Shown here: piece after piece, positions 44,656 to 53,050 of the stretch | Layout: each line of letters starts with the position of its first letter | How positions within the stretch are numbered: position 1 is the stretch's first letter | From: Nocardia cyriacigeorgica | GTDB lineage: Bacteria > Actinomycetota > Actinomycetes > Mycobacteriales > Mycobacteriaceae | Assembly (NCBI RefSeq): GCF_029868385.1 | Contig: NZ_JARWNX010000047.1 | Span: 89,783 to 153,782, forward strand | Direction of reading: 5' to 3' | Length of the DNA stretch: 64,000 nucleotides | Notes under the pieces: generated by a model | Told to the model about the DNA's origin: nothing | Seen by the model: the letters and a program-made list of their open reading frames with translations, nothing else | Database searches by the model: none | Position numbers and translations under genes: made by a program

Positions 44656-44659
44656 TGGT

Positions 44660-44940
44660 TGGCCAGGCGGCTCAACGGATTCGACCCTTCCCGTCATGGC
44701 ATCGGCGACGCGAGGCTGCATATCGCCCGTGATGACGGTACTGCGCCGGGGAACAGCAATGACCGCGTCGGTAGCTTGCTCGATCACGGCCCACAAATTT
44801 TTCTCATTTCGCCCTCGATGGTGGTGAATAGGGTATTGGTTTCGTTCGGCAGCCCGCTGGCGCGGATCACCCTGACCACTTCGGTCAGCCCTTCGCCGAC
44901 GCTTTCTGCGACTCCCATCGGCCTGGCTAAAAAGGGGCGA
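44660..44940 (-). pseudogene. Thiamine-binding (MTH1187/YkoF-like) protein, frameshifted remnant
   Basis: One frame carries GVAESVGEGLTEVVRVIRAS, continuing GLPNETNTLFTTIEGE, which matches the first half of the MTH1187/PF01910 thiamine-binding family. Two frames away the match resumes as LWAVIEQATDAVIAV, VITGDMQPRVADAMTG and RVESVEPP, the second half. The switch is at about 44800, beside an AAAAATTT tract. The expected EGEWDE segment is disrupted. The family binds thiamine-like pyrimidines in the cytoplasm; this copy is presumably inactive. Confidence 0.6.
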
Positions 44941-45755
44941 TGATCACAACGAACTCCTCCGCATCTACACGAAATCCAGGCAGATCGATACCCCCCGCTG
45001 CGCAGTTCGTGCGGCGCGGGAGTACTTTCCACGCGCGAGTTGCCTGTTGCCTGACGCACCAGCACTAGGCCGTCGCGCACGGCCGAGCGCCAGCTCCTCC
45101 TCCACGTCTCCAAGGCGGATCTGAAGGGCCGCAAGGCGAAGCGGGCTTCGGCGGCGAACTTATCCAGGTCTGCGCGGAAAGCTTCGCGTGGGAAGGGGCT
45201 GTCGAACGCCTGTTGCACAGCTTCGAGATATCGCTGCTGGTCTCGAACGAGTACCATGATGCCGTCTCCGACTGGACCAACAAACGTCACCTCGGGATCA
45301 GGCTACGATCGAATACTCGAACGGCTTGTACTCCGTCCCCACTGCTGATCGAAACGGTCCCTGTTTGCCAGGCTGGAGATCGAAGACTAGTTCCGACATG
45401 ATCTCAGGGAGTACACAAGCGGATCGCTGAGGGGCGACTATTCGGACCAGTACTCCGAATAGAAGTTCCTCCAGGGGAAGGCATCAATTTGAACGGCTCC
45501 GAGGACGGGAGGGATTCACGGAACCGGACCAGCAGCGGACCCGCCGCGTCACGGACGTACGCAAACTGGTTCACATTCTCCGCGTCCGAACGGTTGCCGC
45601 CGATGCCGCCAAGCACGACGACTACACCAATTCGGGCAGCGAATCTGGCGTCCCAAGGTCTACCACAAGTCCCTCACTTGCCAACATAGAAACAGTGGGT
45701 AAGCGAGGGACTCTGAGGTTTCCGGGTGAAGACCTGGCCAAGTGGGCTGGTTCTC
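44941..45755. other. Gene-poor island segment
   Basis: About 800 bases. A minus-strand frame (to 45290) reads MVLVRDQQRYLEAVQQAF, then REAFRADLDKFAAEARFALR; it looks protein-like but matches nothing I know and runs into the thiamine-binding remnant, so it may be the end of another broken gene. Nothing else is supported. Confidence 0.35.
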
Positions 45756-46136
45756 CTACAACCCAGCCGGACGCAATTCTTCGACGGGCTCCCAGTTCGC
45801 GACCAGGTTCAGCAGCCCAGGAAACCGGGCCTCCAGATCATCCACCCGCACCACATTGCGCCGCTCCAGGCCGTGCTGCCACTGCCGGATGAGACCCGAC
45901 TCGCGCAGCACTCGCCAGTGATGGGTGCGTGTGGACTTCGGTCGGTCGATCTCGAGCCAGCCGCAGGGCTGTGGAACGCCGCCGGAATTCAGGTAGTAGG
46001 CGCGGACGATGCCGAGCCGTAATGGGTCGCTGAGGGCGGCCAGGACGGTCTCCAGTCGCAGCTCGGCGCGGGTCGGCTCGGGCAGCGGTTCGCCATGCGC
46101 CGCCGAGCCGCGGGGGTGGGCGGGGGTTTCCGGCAC
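45756..46136 (-). CDS. ArsR-family transcriptional regulator
   Basis: A 126-residue winged-helix protein: TVLAALSDPLRLGIVRAYYLN opens the ArsR fold, then IDRPKSTRTHHWRVLRESGLIRQWQHGLERRNVVRVDDLEARFPGLL. Metal-binding cysteine pairs are not evident, so it probably senses an organic ligand or works as a simple repressor. GTG 46136 has AGGAGG just upstream. It is divergent from an MFS exporter with three copies of the same half-site in the gap, strongly suggesting that it represses both. Confidence 0.82.
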   Translation of the reverse strand: MPETPAHPRGSAAHGEPLPEPTRAELRLETVLAALSDPLRLGIVRAYYLNSGGVPQPCGWLEIDRPKSTRTHHWRVLRESGLIRQWQHGLERRNVVRVDDLEARFPGLLNLVANWEPVEELRPAGL

Positions 46137-46159
46137 CTGACCTCCTCGGATCACCAACT

Positions 46160-46228
46160 AGTACGGAAATTATCGTACTGGATGCTAAAGTTCGACTCTG
46201 TTCGTACTAGTACGAGAAGAATCGTACT
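46160..46228. promoter_or_regulatory. Paired ArsR operators
   Basis: AGTACG-N8-CGTACT occurs twice with identical geometry: 46160-46179 and 46209-46228. An extra CGTACT at 46203-46208 directly abuts site 2, creating CGTACTAGTACG. The pair occupies the whole divergent promoter region, 17 bp from the MFS start codon. Confidence 0.72.
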
Positions 46229-46245
46229 TGGGTTAGGAGTCGAGT

Positions 46246-47463
46246 ATGTCCGCAACAGCCGTTCTCGATGGACGCGCGCGTGAGGGTCGCGCCGTGCGCT
46301 TGCGTATCTGGTCGGCGGCGTGGCCGATCGCCGCGGTATTCGTCCTTGCGAATGCGGCGACCCCGCTCTACGTGCTCTGGCAGGCCGAATTCGGTTTCAG
46401 CAAGAGCACCCTCACTGCCGTCTTCTGTTGCTATATGGCCGGGATGGGCCTGTCGCTGCTGGTTTCCGGTGTCGTCTCCGACCGGCTCGGGCGGAAAGCG
46501 GTGCTGGTGCCCGCGCTGATCCTGGCGATAGCGGCCGGTTTGATCTTCGCCGCCGCCCCCGGCACCCTCGCACTGTTCATCGCGCGCACCATCGTCGGTA
46601 TCGCCAGTGGTGCAATGGTTTCGGCGGGCGTGGCCGCGGTAACCGATATCGCCGGCCCGGCGCACACCCGGTCGGCGGCCGTTGCGGGCGCCGTCGGTAT
46701 CGCGGTCGGTACCGGACTCGGCCCCCTGCTTGGTGGGGTTCTCTCGGAGACGCTGCCCGGACCGACCGTCACCGTATTCCTGGTGGAGACGGTGTTCCTG
46801 CTGGTGGCGCTGGCGATAGTCGTCATCGTGCCGATCCCTCGTGCCGGCGCCGAGCGCGGTGACGCGTGGATCCGCGTCCCCCGCGTGCCACAGCCGAATC
46901 GTCGGCAGCTGTTGGTCGCCGTGACCGTTGCCGGATCCGCGTTGACCACCACGGCGTTCATGCTGTCGCTGGCGCCGTCACTGCTGTCGGAGTTGCTCGG
47001 GACGACGAATCGTATCGTCGCAGGTGCCGTCGCCTGCCTGACGTTCGCCGTCGCCACCGCGAGCCAATTCGCGCTGCGCGGGCTGCCGGTGCGCCGACTG
47101 CTGCTGGCGTCGGTGCTCAGCACGGTGGTGTGCGTGGTGGTCCTGGTCGTCGCGGTCGACACCTCCTCGGTGGCCGGACTGGTCGTGGCTGCCGCGCTGG
47201 CCGGAGGTGCGTACGGACCCGGAATGCTCGGCGGACTGGCGCTGCTCAACTCCGACATCCCGGTCGGTCGATTGGCCGAGGCCAATGCCGCGCTGAATAT
47301 CGGTGCCTACGCCTTGGCCGGGCTGATGATCCTCGGGCTCGGATTCATCAGCGACCGGTTCGGATTCGCCACGGGAGTAACACTTTTCGCAGCTCTCGCG
47401 GCCGTGATGGCGCTGACCGGTGGGGCACTGGTCCGGTCCGGGTTGCGTCCTGTCGGCGAGTAG
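46246..47463 (+). CDS. MFS transporter (12 helices)
   Basis: A 405-residue exporter: helix 1 WPIAAVFVLANAATPLYVLW, motif A SGVVSDRLGRKAVLV, helix 5 motif GLGPLLGGVLSETLP, and a C-terminal half ending with ALTGGALVRSGL. It belongs to the group of small actinobacterial MFS efflux proteins; the substrate is unknown. AGGAG lies 6 nt before ATG 46246. Control by the divergent ArsR protein is indicated by the duplicated operators. Confidence 0.88.
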   Translation: MSATAVLDGRAREGRAVRLRIWSAAWPIAAVFVLANAATPLYVLWQAEFGFSKSTLTAVFCCYMAGMGLSLLVSGVVSDRLGRKAVLVPALILAIAAGLIFAAAPGTLALFIARTIVGIASGAMVSAGVAAVTDIAGPAHTRSAAVAGAVGIAVGTGLGPLLGGVLSETLPGPTVTVFLVETVFLLVALAIVVIVPIPRAGAERGDAWIRVPRVPQPNRRQLLVAVTVAGSALTTTAFMLSLAPSLLSELLGTTNRIVAGAVACLTFAVATASQFALRGLPVRRLLLASVLSTVVCVVVLVVAVDTSSVAGLVVAAALAGGAYGPGMLGGLALLNSDIPVGRLAEANAALNIGAYALAGLMILGLGFISDRFGFATGVTLFAALAAVMALTGGALVRSGLRPVGE

Positions 47464-47513
47464 ACGACCGGCGATGCGGCGCGTCGGCGAAGGATGTGAC
47501 CTAGGCTCGGCGC

Positions 47514-47801
47514 ATGTCACCGGACCCGGACGATGCCGCGCCGCCGCCGCGAAACGGTGTCGGATTGGCGGCGCTGGTGCTCGGCATCTTCGCGCTCGCG
47601 TTCGTGTTCATCCCCTTCACCGGTGAGGTCCTGACCGTCCCGGCCGGGATCGCCGCGGTGACAGCGGGTTTCATCGGCTGGGATCGGGCGGATCGCGGCA
47701 TCGCGAGCAACCGTGGCGATGCGCTGGTCGGCGGTGTGCTCGGAGCAGTCGCGCTGATGGTGACGCTGCTGATCTACGCGGCAACCAGTTCGGACGCCTG
47801 A
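47514..47801 (+). CDS. DUF4190-like small membrane protein
   Basis: A 95-residue membrane protein: a Pro/Asp-rich cytoplasmic head, then helix 1 (VGLAALVLGIFALAFVFIPF), a glycine-rich turn with GWDRADRGIASNRG, and helix 2 (GVLGAVALMVTLLIYA). The layout fits DUF4190-type proteins of actinobacteria. TAGGCT (47502-47507) is 6 nt before ATG 47514, a leaderless start. The function is unknown. Confidence 0.65.
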   Translation: MSPDPDDAAPPPRNGVGLAALVLGIFALAFVFIPFTGEVLTVPAGIAAVTAGFIGWDRADRGIASNRGDALVGGVLGAVALMVTLLIYAATSSDA

Positions 47802-47941
47802 TCGGTGGCGGCGAATCCGCTCACACCGGCGGTGCTGCCAGGTGTGGACGCTGTCCTATGCGTGAGTTGTCGAATCCCGGATAGTGTGGCCTCGCCCCAG
47901 CTGGCAGATGGTCCGCACCTGACACCCAGGATCGGTAGGAA

Positions 47942-49186
47942 TTGAGTATCGACAGCAATCCGCACTCGGCCCCGATCCCCTCGGGTTTCGACGGTCCGCG
48001 AACCTCCCTGTACACCGAGGAATACGCGGCTGATCCGCATCGGGCGCACCGTGAGATGCTGCACCGGTTCGGTTCACTGGCTCCGGTGGAGCTGGCGCCC
48101 GGCGTTCCCGCGACGCTCGTCGTCGGCTATCACGCCGCGGTGCGGATCCTCAACGATCCGGACCGTTTCACCTCCGACCCGCGAGGCTGGGAGCAGAACA
48201 TTCCCGCGGGCTGCCCAGTTCGCCCGATGATGGAGTGGTATCCGAATCCCCTGCACAGTGGGGGACTGGAGCATCTGCGCTACCGATCCGCCACCGCTGG
48301 TGCGCTCGGCAAAGTCGATCTGCATCGCCTGCACGGCACGATCGAACAGATCGCGACCCCGCTGATCAATGACTTCTGCGCGGACGGTCAGTGTGATGTG
48401 GTCGGCCAGTACGCGCTGCCCCTGGCCTTCGCCACCCTGAACGCGATCCTCGGCTGCCCAGCCGATATCGGCGAGCGCGCCGCGGTCGGTATGGCGGCCA
48501 TCTTCGACACCGTCGGAGCCGCGGACGGCAACCAGATGCTCCTCGAGGCGCTGGCCGAACTCACCCGGATCAAACGGATCGGACCCACCGAAGACGTCAC
48601 CAGCTGGCTGGTCGAACACTCGGCGCACCTCGATGACGAAGAGATGGTGTGCCATCTGGCGCTGCTGTATGCGGCCGGTATCGAGCCGACACAGAATCTG
48701 ATCGTCAACACCCTGTTGCTGATGCTGACCGATGATCGCTTCGCGGGAAATGTCCTCGACGGGAGCCTGTCGACCCGTGATGCCCTCGACGAGGTGCTGT
48801 TCAACAATCCTCCCCTGGCGAACTACTGCATCAGATATCCGCGCCAACCTGTGCTAGTCGACGAGGTGTGGTTGCCGGCGCATCAGCCGGTGCTGATCAG
48901 CATGACGGCCTGCAATAACGATCCGGCCGTTCGCACCGGAAATATCACCGACAACCGGTCGCATCTGGCGTTCGGTACCGGCCCGCACGCCTGTCCGGCG
49001 CGCCCGATGACAATGCTGATCGTCCAGAATGCGCTCGACCAGCTGCTCGACGCGCTGCCAGACTTGGCATTGTCGGTACCAAAGGAAGAACTGCTGTGGC
49101 GACCGGGCCCGTTTCATCGGTCGCTGGTCTCGCTGCCGGTCACCTTCCCGCCGAGCGCGCCGATCCAGGGTGTCGGTATTCGCTAG
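47942..49186 (+). CDS. CYP157-like cytochrome P450 lacking the ExxR arginine
   Basis: A 414-residue P450. The heme loop is AFGTGPHACPA, with the cysteine in place. The I-helix reads AAGIEPTQNLI, the AGxEPTxNLI form of the CYP157 group, where proline replaces the usual threonine. The K-helix reads ALDEVLFNNPPLANYC, so the ExxR arginine is absent. The tail PKEELLWRPGPFHRSLVSLPV also matches CYP157. These P450s usually belong to conservon (cvn) operons with a kinase, roadblock, DUF742 and GTPase genes, none of which is here. The TTG start at 47942 is uncertain. Confidence 0.8.
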   Translation: MSIDSNPHSAPIPSGFDGPRTSLYTEEYAADPHRAHREMLHRFGSLAPVELAPGVPATLVVGYHAAVRILNDPDRFTSDPRGWEQNIPAGCPVRPMMEWYPNPLHSGGLEHLRYRSATAGALGKVDLHRLHGTIEQIATPLINDFCADGQCDVVGQYALPLAFATLNAILGCPADIGERAAVGMAAIFDTVGAADGNQMLLEALAELTRIKRIGPTEDVTSWLVEHSAHLDDEEMVCHLALLYAAGIEPTQNLIVNTLLLMLTDDRFAGNVLDGSLSTRDALDEVLFNNPPLANYCIRYPRQPVLVDEVWLPAHQPVLISMTACNNDPAVRTGNITDNRSHLAFGTGPHACPARPMTMLIVQNALDQLLDALPDLALSVPKEELLWRPGPFHRSLVSLPVTFPPSAPIQGVGIR

Positions 49187-49399
49187 TCCCGTCAGCAATT
49201 CCGTCGCATCATGACGGCGTTGCCTCGTCGAATCGGCTTGCGCGCTCGGCGGCGTCGAGCCCAGCGGGCGGCGATCTGCACGGCCCGCCGGTGGCGACCA
49301 CGCCGTCGGCGGCCCTACGGACGGTGGTGCCGCCGGTCGGGTGGCCGAGCCTCCGGATGGGTTGTGGCGACTCGGTATCGGTGTGCGAGCGTGCGTCAC
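49187..49399. other. Convergent intergenic region
   Basis: Separates the P450 and the converging DUF998 gene. No coding frame or perfect terminator hairpin was found; GGCGG/CCGCC-rich repeats could form a weak hairpin. Confidence 0.35.
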
Positions 49400-50062
49400 T
49401 CAGGCGTGGTGGCGCCACTGGGACAGCGCCACCACGGAGGTCCAGGTGAAGGCGACCGCGCCGTTGATCGCGATCTGGATGCTCATGTACTCCGTGGACA
49501 TCGGCACCAGCAGAGCCAGCCCGGCGACGGCACTTACGACGGCCGGCAGCACCATGCTCTGGCGAGCGCACCGCACACTCAGGACCAGGGCCGCGATCGC
49601 GAGAGCGGTGAAGGCCACCGCGGCCGCGGCCGAATGCGCGATGCTGTGCCAGGACATCTGCGCGGCCGGTCCGTCAGGAGTGCCTGCCGGGAACCCGTTT
49701 TCGGGGTCCATGGTGAACACGCCCGATGCGATCAGACCGATTCCGAAAATGCCCACCAGAATCGGCAGTGCCCGCCGCCCGGTTCCTGTGGTGATCGTGC
49801 GGGAGATGCCGGCGGCAAGCGCCAGCGCACCCATCCCCGCGGTGATGAAGGTCAGAATCTGGATCCAGCCGAGATCGCCGGTCGCGAGCTGACTGATCGG
49901 ATGCCGGGTGAGATCGAAACCCTCTCGGGTCAGCATCTGGGTGACCGCCGAGACGAAGAACAGCGGGCCGGCGGCAGCACCGGCGAGCAACAAGCGCTCG
50001 GTGGCCCGGTTCCGCACATGAAGGGTGGCGGGGGCGGTCGGGGCGGTGGCGGTGAAGGTCAT
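49400..50062 (-). CDS. DUF998 integral membrane protein
   Basis: A 220-residue protein with six predicted helices. DUF998 features are the first helix LLLAGAAAGPLFFVSAVTQML, the conserved loop REGFDLTRHPISQLATGDLGWIQIL, GIFGIGLIASGVFTMDPENGFPAGTP and WHSIAHSAAAAVAF. The function is unknown. GAGGAGGG is 7 nt before ATG 50062. The gene is divergent from the imine-reductase-like pair. Confidence 0.85.
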   Translation of the reverse strand: MTFTATAPTAPATLHVRNRATERLLLAGAAAGPLFFVSAVTQMLTREGFDLTRHPISQLATGDLGWIQILTFITAGMGALALAAGISRTITTGTGRRALPILVGIFGIGLIASGVFTMDPENGFPAGTPDGPAAQMSWHSIAHSAAAAVAFTALAIAALVLSVRCARQSMVLPAVVSAVAGLALLVPMSTEYMSIQIAINGAVAFTWTSVVALSQWRHHA

Positions 50063-50393
50063 CGGTTTCCCTCCTCGGTAACGGGTTGTCGCTGCTACCT
50101 CGGAGCCGTCGGGCCGGTCTCGACACCATCATGCAGTGATTCGGATCACAGTCTCCTGGTGTCGAGGGTCCGTGGTGCGGCGCCGTGTCGGGTGGGGATC
50201 GGCCCAGTCGGGCTGTACATCATTTTCTCGGTCGGCGTCGGCCTCCACCTCGTTGCTTACTTGTAGGTGGGTACCGGACTTTTTTGTAGGTACTTGCCGA
50301 CATCGGTTGTGGGCGGCCAACATCGGTTCGACGCGTCGGCAAGCTCAACCCTTACGACTCACACGAGCGTTGATCTCATAAGGACTGAACACA
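50063..50393. promoter_or_regulatory. Divergent promoter region with a repeated TTGTAGGT box
   Basis: No gene. TTGTAGGT occurs at 50261-50268 and 50284-50291, 23 bp apart, each beside GTAC; such repeats are typical regulator half-sites. The region controls the DUF998 gene and the oxidoreductase pair. Confidence 0.4.
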
Positions 50394-51275
50394 ATGGTTG
50401 AAAACGACCCTGCCCACGTGACGGTGCTGGGTTTGGGCTCGATGGGCCGGGCCCTGGTGCGGCGGTTGGCCGAGGCAGGCCACACGGTGACGGTGTGGAA
50501 CCGTACACCCGGCAGAGCCGAGGACCTCACCGCACTCGGTGTCACCGAGGCGACCGGACCGGTCGAGGCGATCGAGGCGAGCCCACTCGTGGTCACGTGC
50601 CTGCTGGACCATTCATCTGTGCACATGACCCTGGACAGCTCGACGGCGGTGCTGTCGGGTCGCAGCTTGATCAACCTCACCAGTACTTCGGCCAGTGAGG
50701 CCAGGGAACTCGCGGAATGGGCCGCGGCCAACAAGATCGCCTACCTGGACGGCGGCATCATGGCCGGCCCGGCGATGATCGGCACCGAACAGTCGTCGAT
50801 CCTGTACTCCGGAAGCGCAGCGGTCCACGAACAGTACCGGCCTGTACTGGAACTATGGGGCGAGGCGGCCTACCTCGGCGAGGACGGCGGCCTGGCTTCG
50901 CTGTGGGACTTCGCGCTGTTGTCCGCGATGTACATCATGTTCGCCGGGTTCATGCACGGTGCGGCGATGGTCGGCGCCTCGGGCGTAACCGCCGGCGAGT
51001 TCGCGCAGCGGGCGGTGCCCTGGCTGACGGCGGTCACCCCATCCATTCCCGATATCGCGGCGACTATCGACTCCGGCGACTACTCCACCGATGTGCAACA
51101 TCTGAACTTCAGCAAGGCCGCCGCTGACGCCATCCACCGGACGGCAGTCGAACAGGGCGTCAATCCCACGATGTTCGAGCACATCAAGAACCTCATCGAC
51201 CGTCATGTCGCCAATGGATACGGCGCCGAGTCCTTCGACCGCATCTTCGAGTCTTTCGTCAACCCCGCGCACTAG
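50394..51275 (+). CDS. Imine-reductase-like NADPH oxidoreductase (Asp type)
   Basis: A 293-residue member of the 6-phosphogluconate/3-hydroxyisobutyrate dehydrogenase superfamily. The NADP-binding motif is VLGLGSMGRALVRRLAEAGHTVTVWNRT; the core contains LDGGIMAGPAMIGTEQSSILYSG. At the position of the beta-HAD catalytic lysine it has GLASLWDFALLSAM, with Asp, as in the imine-reductase group. These reduce cyclic imines or related C=N bonds; the natural substrate is not known. It is 16 bp from the next, related gene. Confidence 0.82.
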   Translation: MVENDPAHVTVLGLGSMGRALVRRLAEAGHTVTVWNRTPGRAEDLTALGVTEATGPVEAIEASPLVVTCLLDHSSVHMTLDSSTAVLSGRSLINLTSTSASEARELAEWAAANKIAYLDGGIMAGPAMIGTEQSSILYSGSAAVHEQYRPVLELWGEAAYLGEDGGLASLWDFALLSAMYIMFAGFMHGAAMVGASGVTAGEFAQRAVPWLTAVTPSIPDIAATIDSGDYSTDVQHLNFSKAAADAIHRTAVEQGVNPTMFEHIKNLIDRHVANGYGAESFDRIFESFVNPAH

Positions 51276-51291
51276 ACAGGAACAACTCGCC

Positions 51292-52188
51292 ATGAACACC
51301 ACGAAGAGCCCCGTCACCTTCATCGGCCTCGGTCCCATGGGACAGGCGATGGTTCGCACTTTGTTGAAGGCCGGTCACCCGGTCACGGTGTGGAATCGCA
51401 CCGCATCGCGGGCCGAACCACTGGTCGATGCGGGCGCGCGGCTGGCCGCCGACCCCGCCGAGGCAGTAGCAGCCAGCGACCTGGTCGTCTTGAGTCTCAC
51501 CGACTACCAGGCGATGTACGACATCCTCTCCACCGCCGAGTCAGCGTTGGCGGGACGCACCATCGTCAACCTCAGCTCCGACTCGCCGGACGTTACCCGT
51601 CAGGCCGCCGTCTGGGCCGATGAACACGGCGCCCAATTCATGGCCGGAGGCGTCATGACACCGGCTCCGACGGTTGGCACCGAATCCGCCTACGTCTTCT
51701 ACAGCGGGCCGCAGGCCGTGTTCGACGCCCACGTGCCGGTGTTGCGGCATATCGGCAACCCGCGCTTCCTCGGTACCGATGTGGGCCTGGCGCAGCTGTA
51801 CTACCTGGCACACATCGACGTGTTCCTGACCACCCTTGCCTCGGTCGCGCACGCTGTCGCGCTGGTGAACGCGTCCGGTGTCAGCGCGGCCGAGTTCGCG
51901 CCGGAAGCGATCCAGATGGTCATCGGGACCGGGCAGATGCTCGCCGCCGAAGCCGAAGCCGGCACGCCCCTCGGCGAGAACCTCGACGCCGGCCACCACC
52001 CCGGTGGTCAGGCCACGGCCGCAATGATGGGCGCATCCGCAGATCACATCGTCAGCGCAGCAAAGGCATCCGGTGTGGACCTGGCCCTGCCCGGCGCGGT
52101 CAAGTCGCTGTACGACCGCACGATCGCCGCCGGTCATGGGAAGGACAGCTGGACCGCCATGTACGAGATCATGAAGCGGCACCCGTAA
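51292..52188 (+). CDS. Imine-reductase-like NADPH oxidoreductase (Tyr type)
   Basis: A 298-residue relative of the preceding gene: TFIGLGPMGQAMVRTLLKAGHPVTVWNRT, then FMAGGVMTPAPTVGTESAYVFYSG. At the catalytic position it reads GLAQLYYLAHIDVF, with Tyr where the neighbour has Asp. In characterised imine reductases, Asp and Tyr variants tend to give opposite product handedness. ACAGG lies upstream of ATG 51292. The two genes form one transcription unit closed by a stem-loop at 52208. Confidence 0.82.
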   Translation: MNTTKSPVTFIGLGPMGQAMVRTLLKAGHPVTVWNRTASRAEPLVDAGARLAADPAEAVAASDLVVLSLTDYQAMYDILSTAESALAGRTIVNLSSDSPDVTRQAAVWADEHGAQFMAGGVMTPAPTVGTESAYVFYSGPQAVFDAHVPVLRHIGNPRFLGTDVGLAQLYYLAHIDVFLTTLASVAHAVALVNASGVSAAEFAPEAIQMVIGTGQMLAAEAEAGTPLGENLDAGHHPGGQATAAMMGASADHIVSAAKASGVDLALPGAVKSLYDRTIAAGHGKDSWTAMYEIMKRHP

Positions 52189-52207
52189 CAGCTCGATGCC
52201 GCGACTG

Positions 52208-52240
52208 CTGTGGGCCGCACCGACGATGTGCGGCCCACAG
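52208..52240 (+). terminator. Terminator after the imine-reductase pair
   Basis: A perfect 13-bp stem, CTGTGGGCCGCAC (52208-52220) with its complement (52228-52240), and a 7-nt loop. No T-run. Confidence 0.7.
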
Positions 52241-52340
52241 CCATTACCCGCGGTGTTCCGGGTGCTGCCCGCCGACAAGGATCTGACGATTCTCGTGTCG
52301 CATCCCGATGAATTCCGGCCTCCGGTGCAGTCTGATCCTT

Positions 52341-52907
52341 ATGGGCACACTCATCTATGGCTTCAACGTCTCGGTGGACGGGTACATCGCCGACGCACAA
52401 GGCAACATCGACTGGTCCGATCCGAGCGACGAACTGCTCCAGTACTGGAACGACTTCGAGCGGGAGACCGCCCTGTCGTTCTACGGGCGGCGGCTCTACG
52501 AACTGATGTCGGCGTACTGGCCGACCGCCGACGAGGATCCGGACGCCACCCCTCGGACCGTCGATTTCGCCCGCATCTGGCGCGATATGCCCAAGGTCGT
52601 ATTCTCACGCACGCTGGAGTCGGTCGATTGGAATTCCCGCCTGGAACGCGGTGACCCGGTCGAGGTGGTGAGGAAACTGAAAGCCGAAACCGACGGCAGG
52701 CTGGAAGTGGCCGGTGCGACGCTGGCCGCACCGATCGTGCGGGCCGGACTGGTGGACGAATACCGGATCGTGGTCACGCCCACCGCCGTTGGCGGCGGCA
52801 CCCCGTTCTTCCCGACACTGCCGTCATGGATACCGCTGCGACTGGTGGAGAACCGCACCTTCGCTGGCGGCGCAGTGCTGTTGCGCTACGAGGCGAAACG
52901 CGACTGA
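52341..52907 (+). CDS. Dihydrofolate-reductase/RibD C-terminal family protein
   Basis: A 188-residue reductase-like protein: LIYGFNVSVDGYIADAQGNIDWSDPSDELLQYWNDFE, SFYGRRLYELMSAYWP, LEVAGATLAAPIVRAGLVDEYRIVVTPTAVGGGTPFFP. It has the NADPH-binding RibD_C fold; the substrate is unknown. I chose ATG 52341 because CAGTCT lies 7 nt upstream and the family N-terminus begins there; the frame extends to 52308. It is the second of three such proteins in this window. Confidence 0.85.
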   Translation: MGTLIYGFNVSVDGYIADAQGNIDWSDPSDELLQYWNDFERETALSFYGRRLYELMSAYWPTADEDPDATPRTVDFARIWRDMPKVVFSRTLESVDWNSRLERGDPVEVVRKLKAETDGRLEVAGATLAAPIVRAGLVDEYRIVVTPTAVGGGTPFFPTLPSWIPLRLVENRTFAGGAVLLRYEAKRD

Positions 52908-53050
52908 CACGTGACGCGGGCTCCCGCGGTCATGACCGGGATCGGAACACGATGCGGCGACCGGCCGTTGATTCGGCCCCACGGTGCGGCCGATGAGTTT
53001 GTGGCTCCTGGCCGGTCACAGTTGGTGACACCCTAGGAAAGGACACCGCC

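Noticed and set aside
44539..44943. Plus-strand frame of 134 codons
   Set aside because: Antisense to the thiamine-binding remnant, and no homology could be seen.
34356..46200. Complete integrative element with attL and attR
   Set aside because: No integrase, excisionase or repeated tRNA 3' end was seen, so only a decayed island is claimed.
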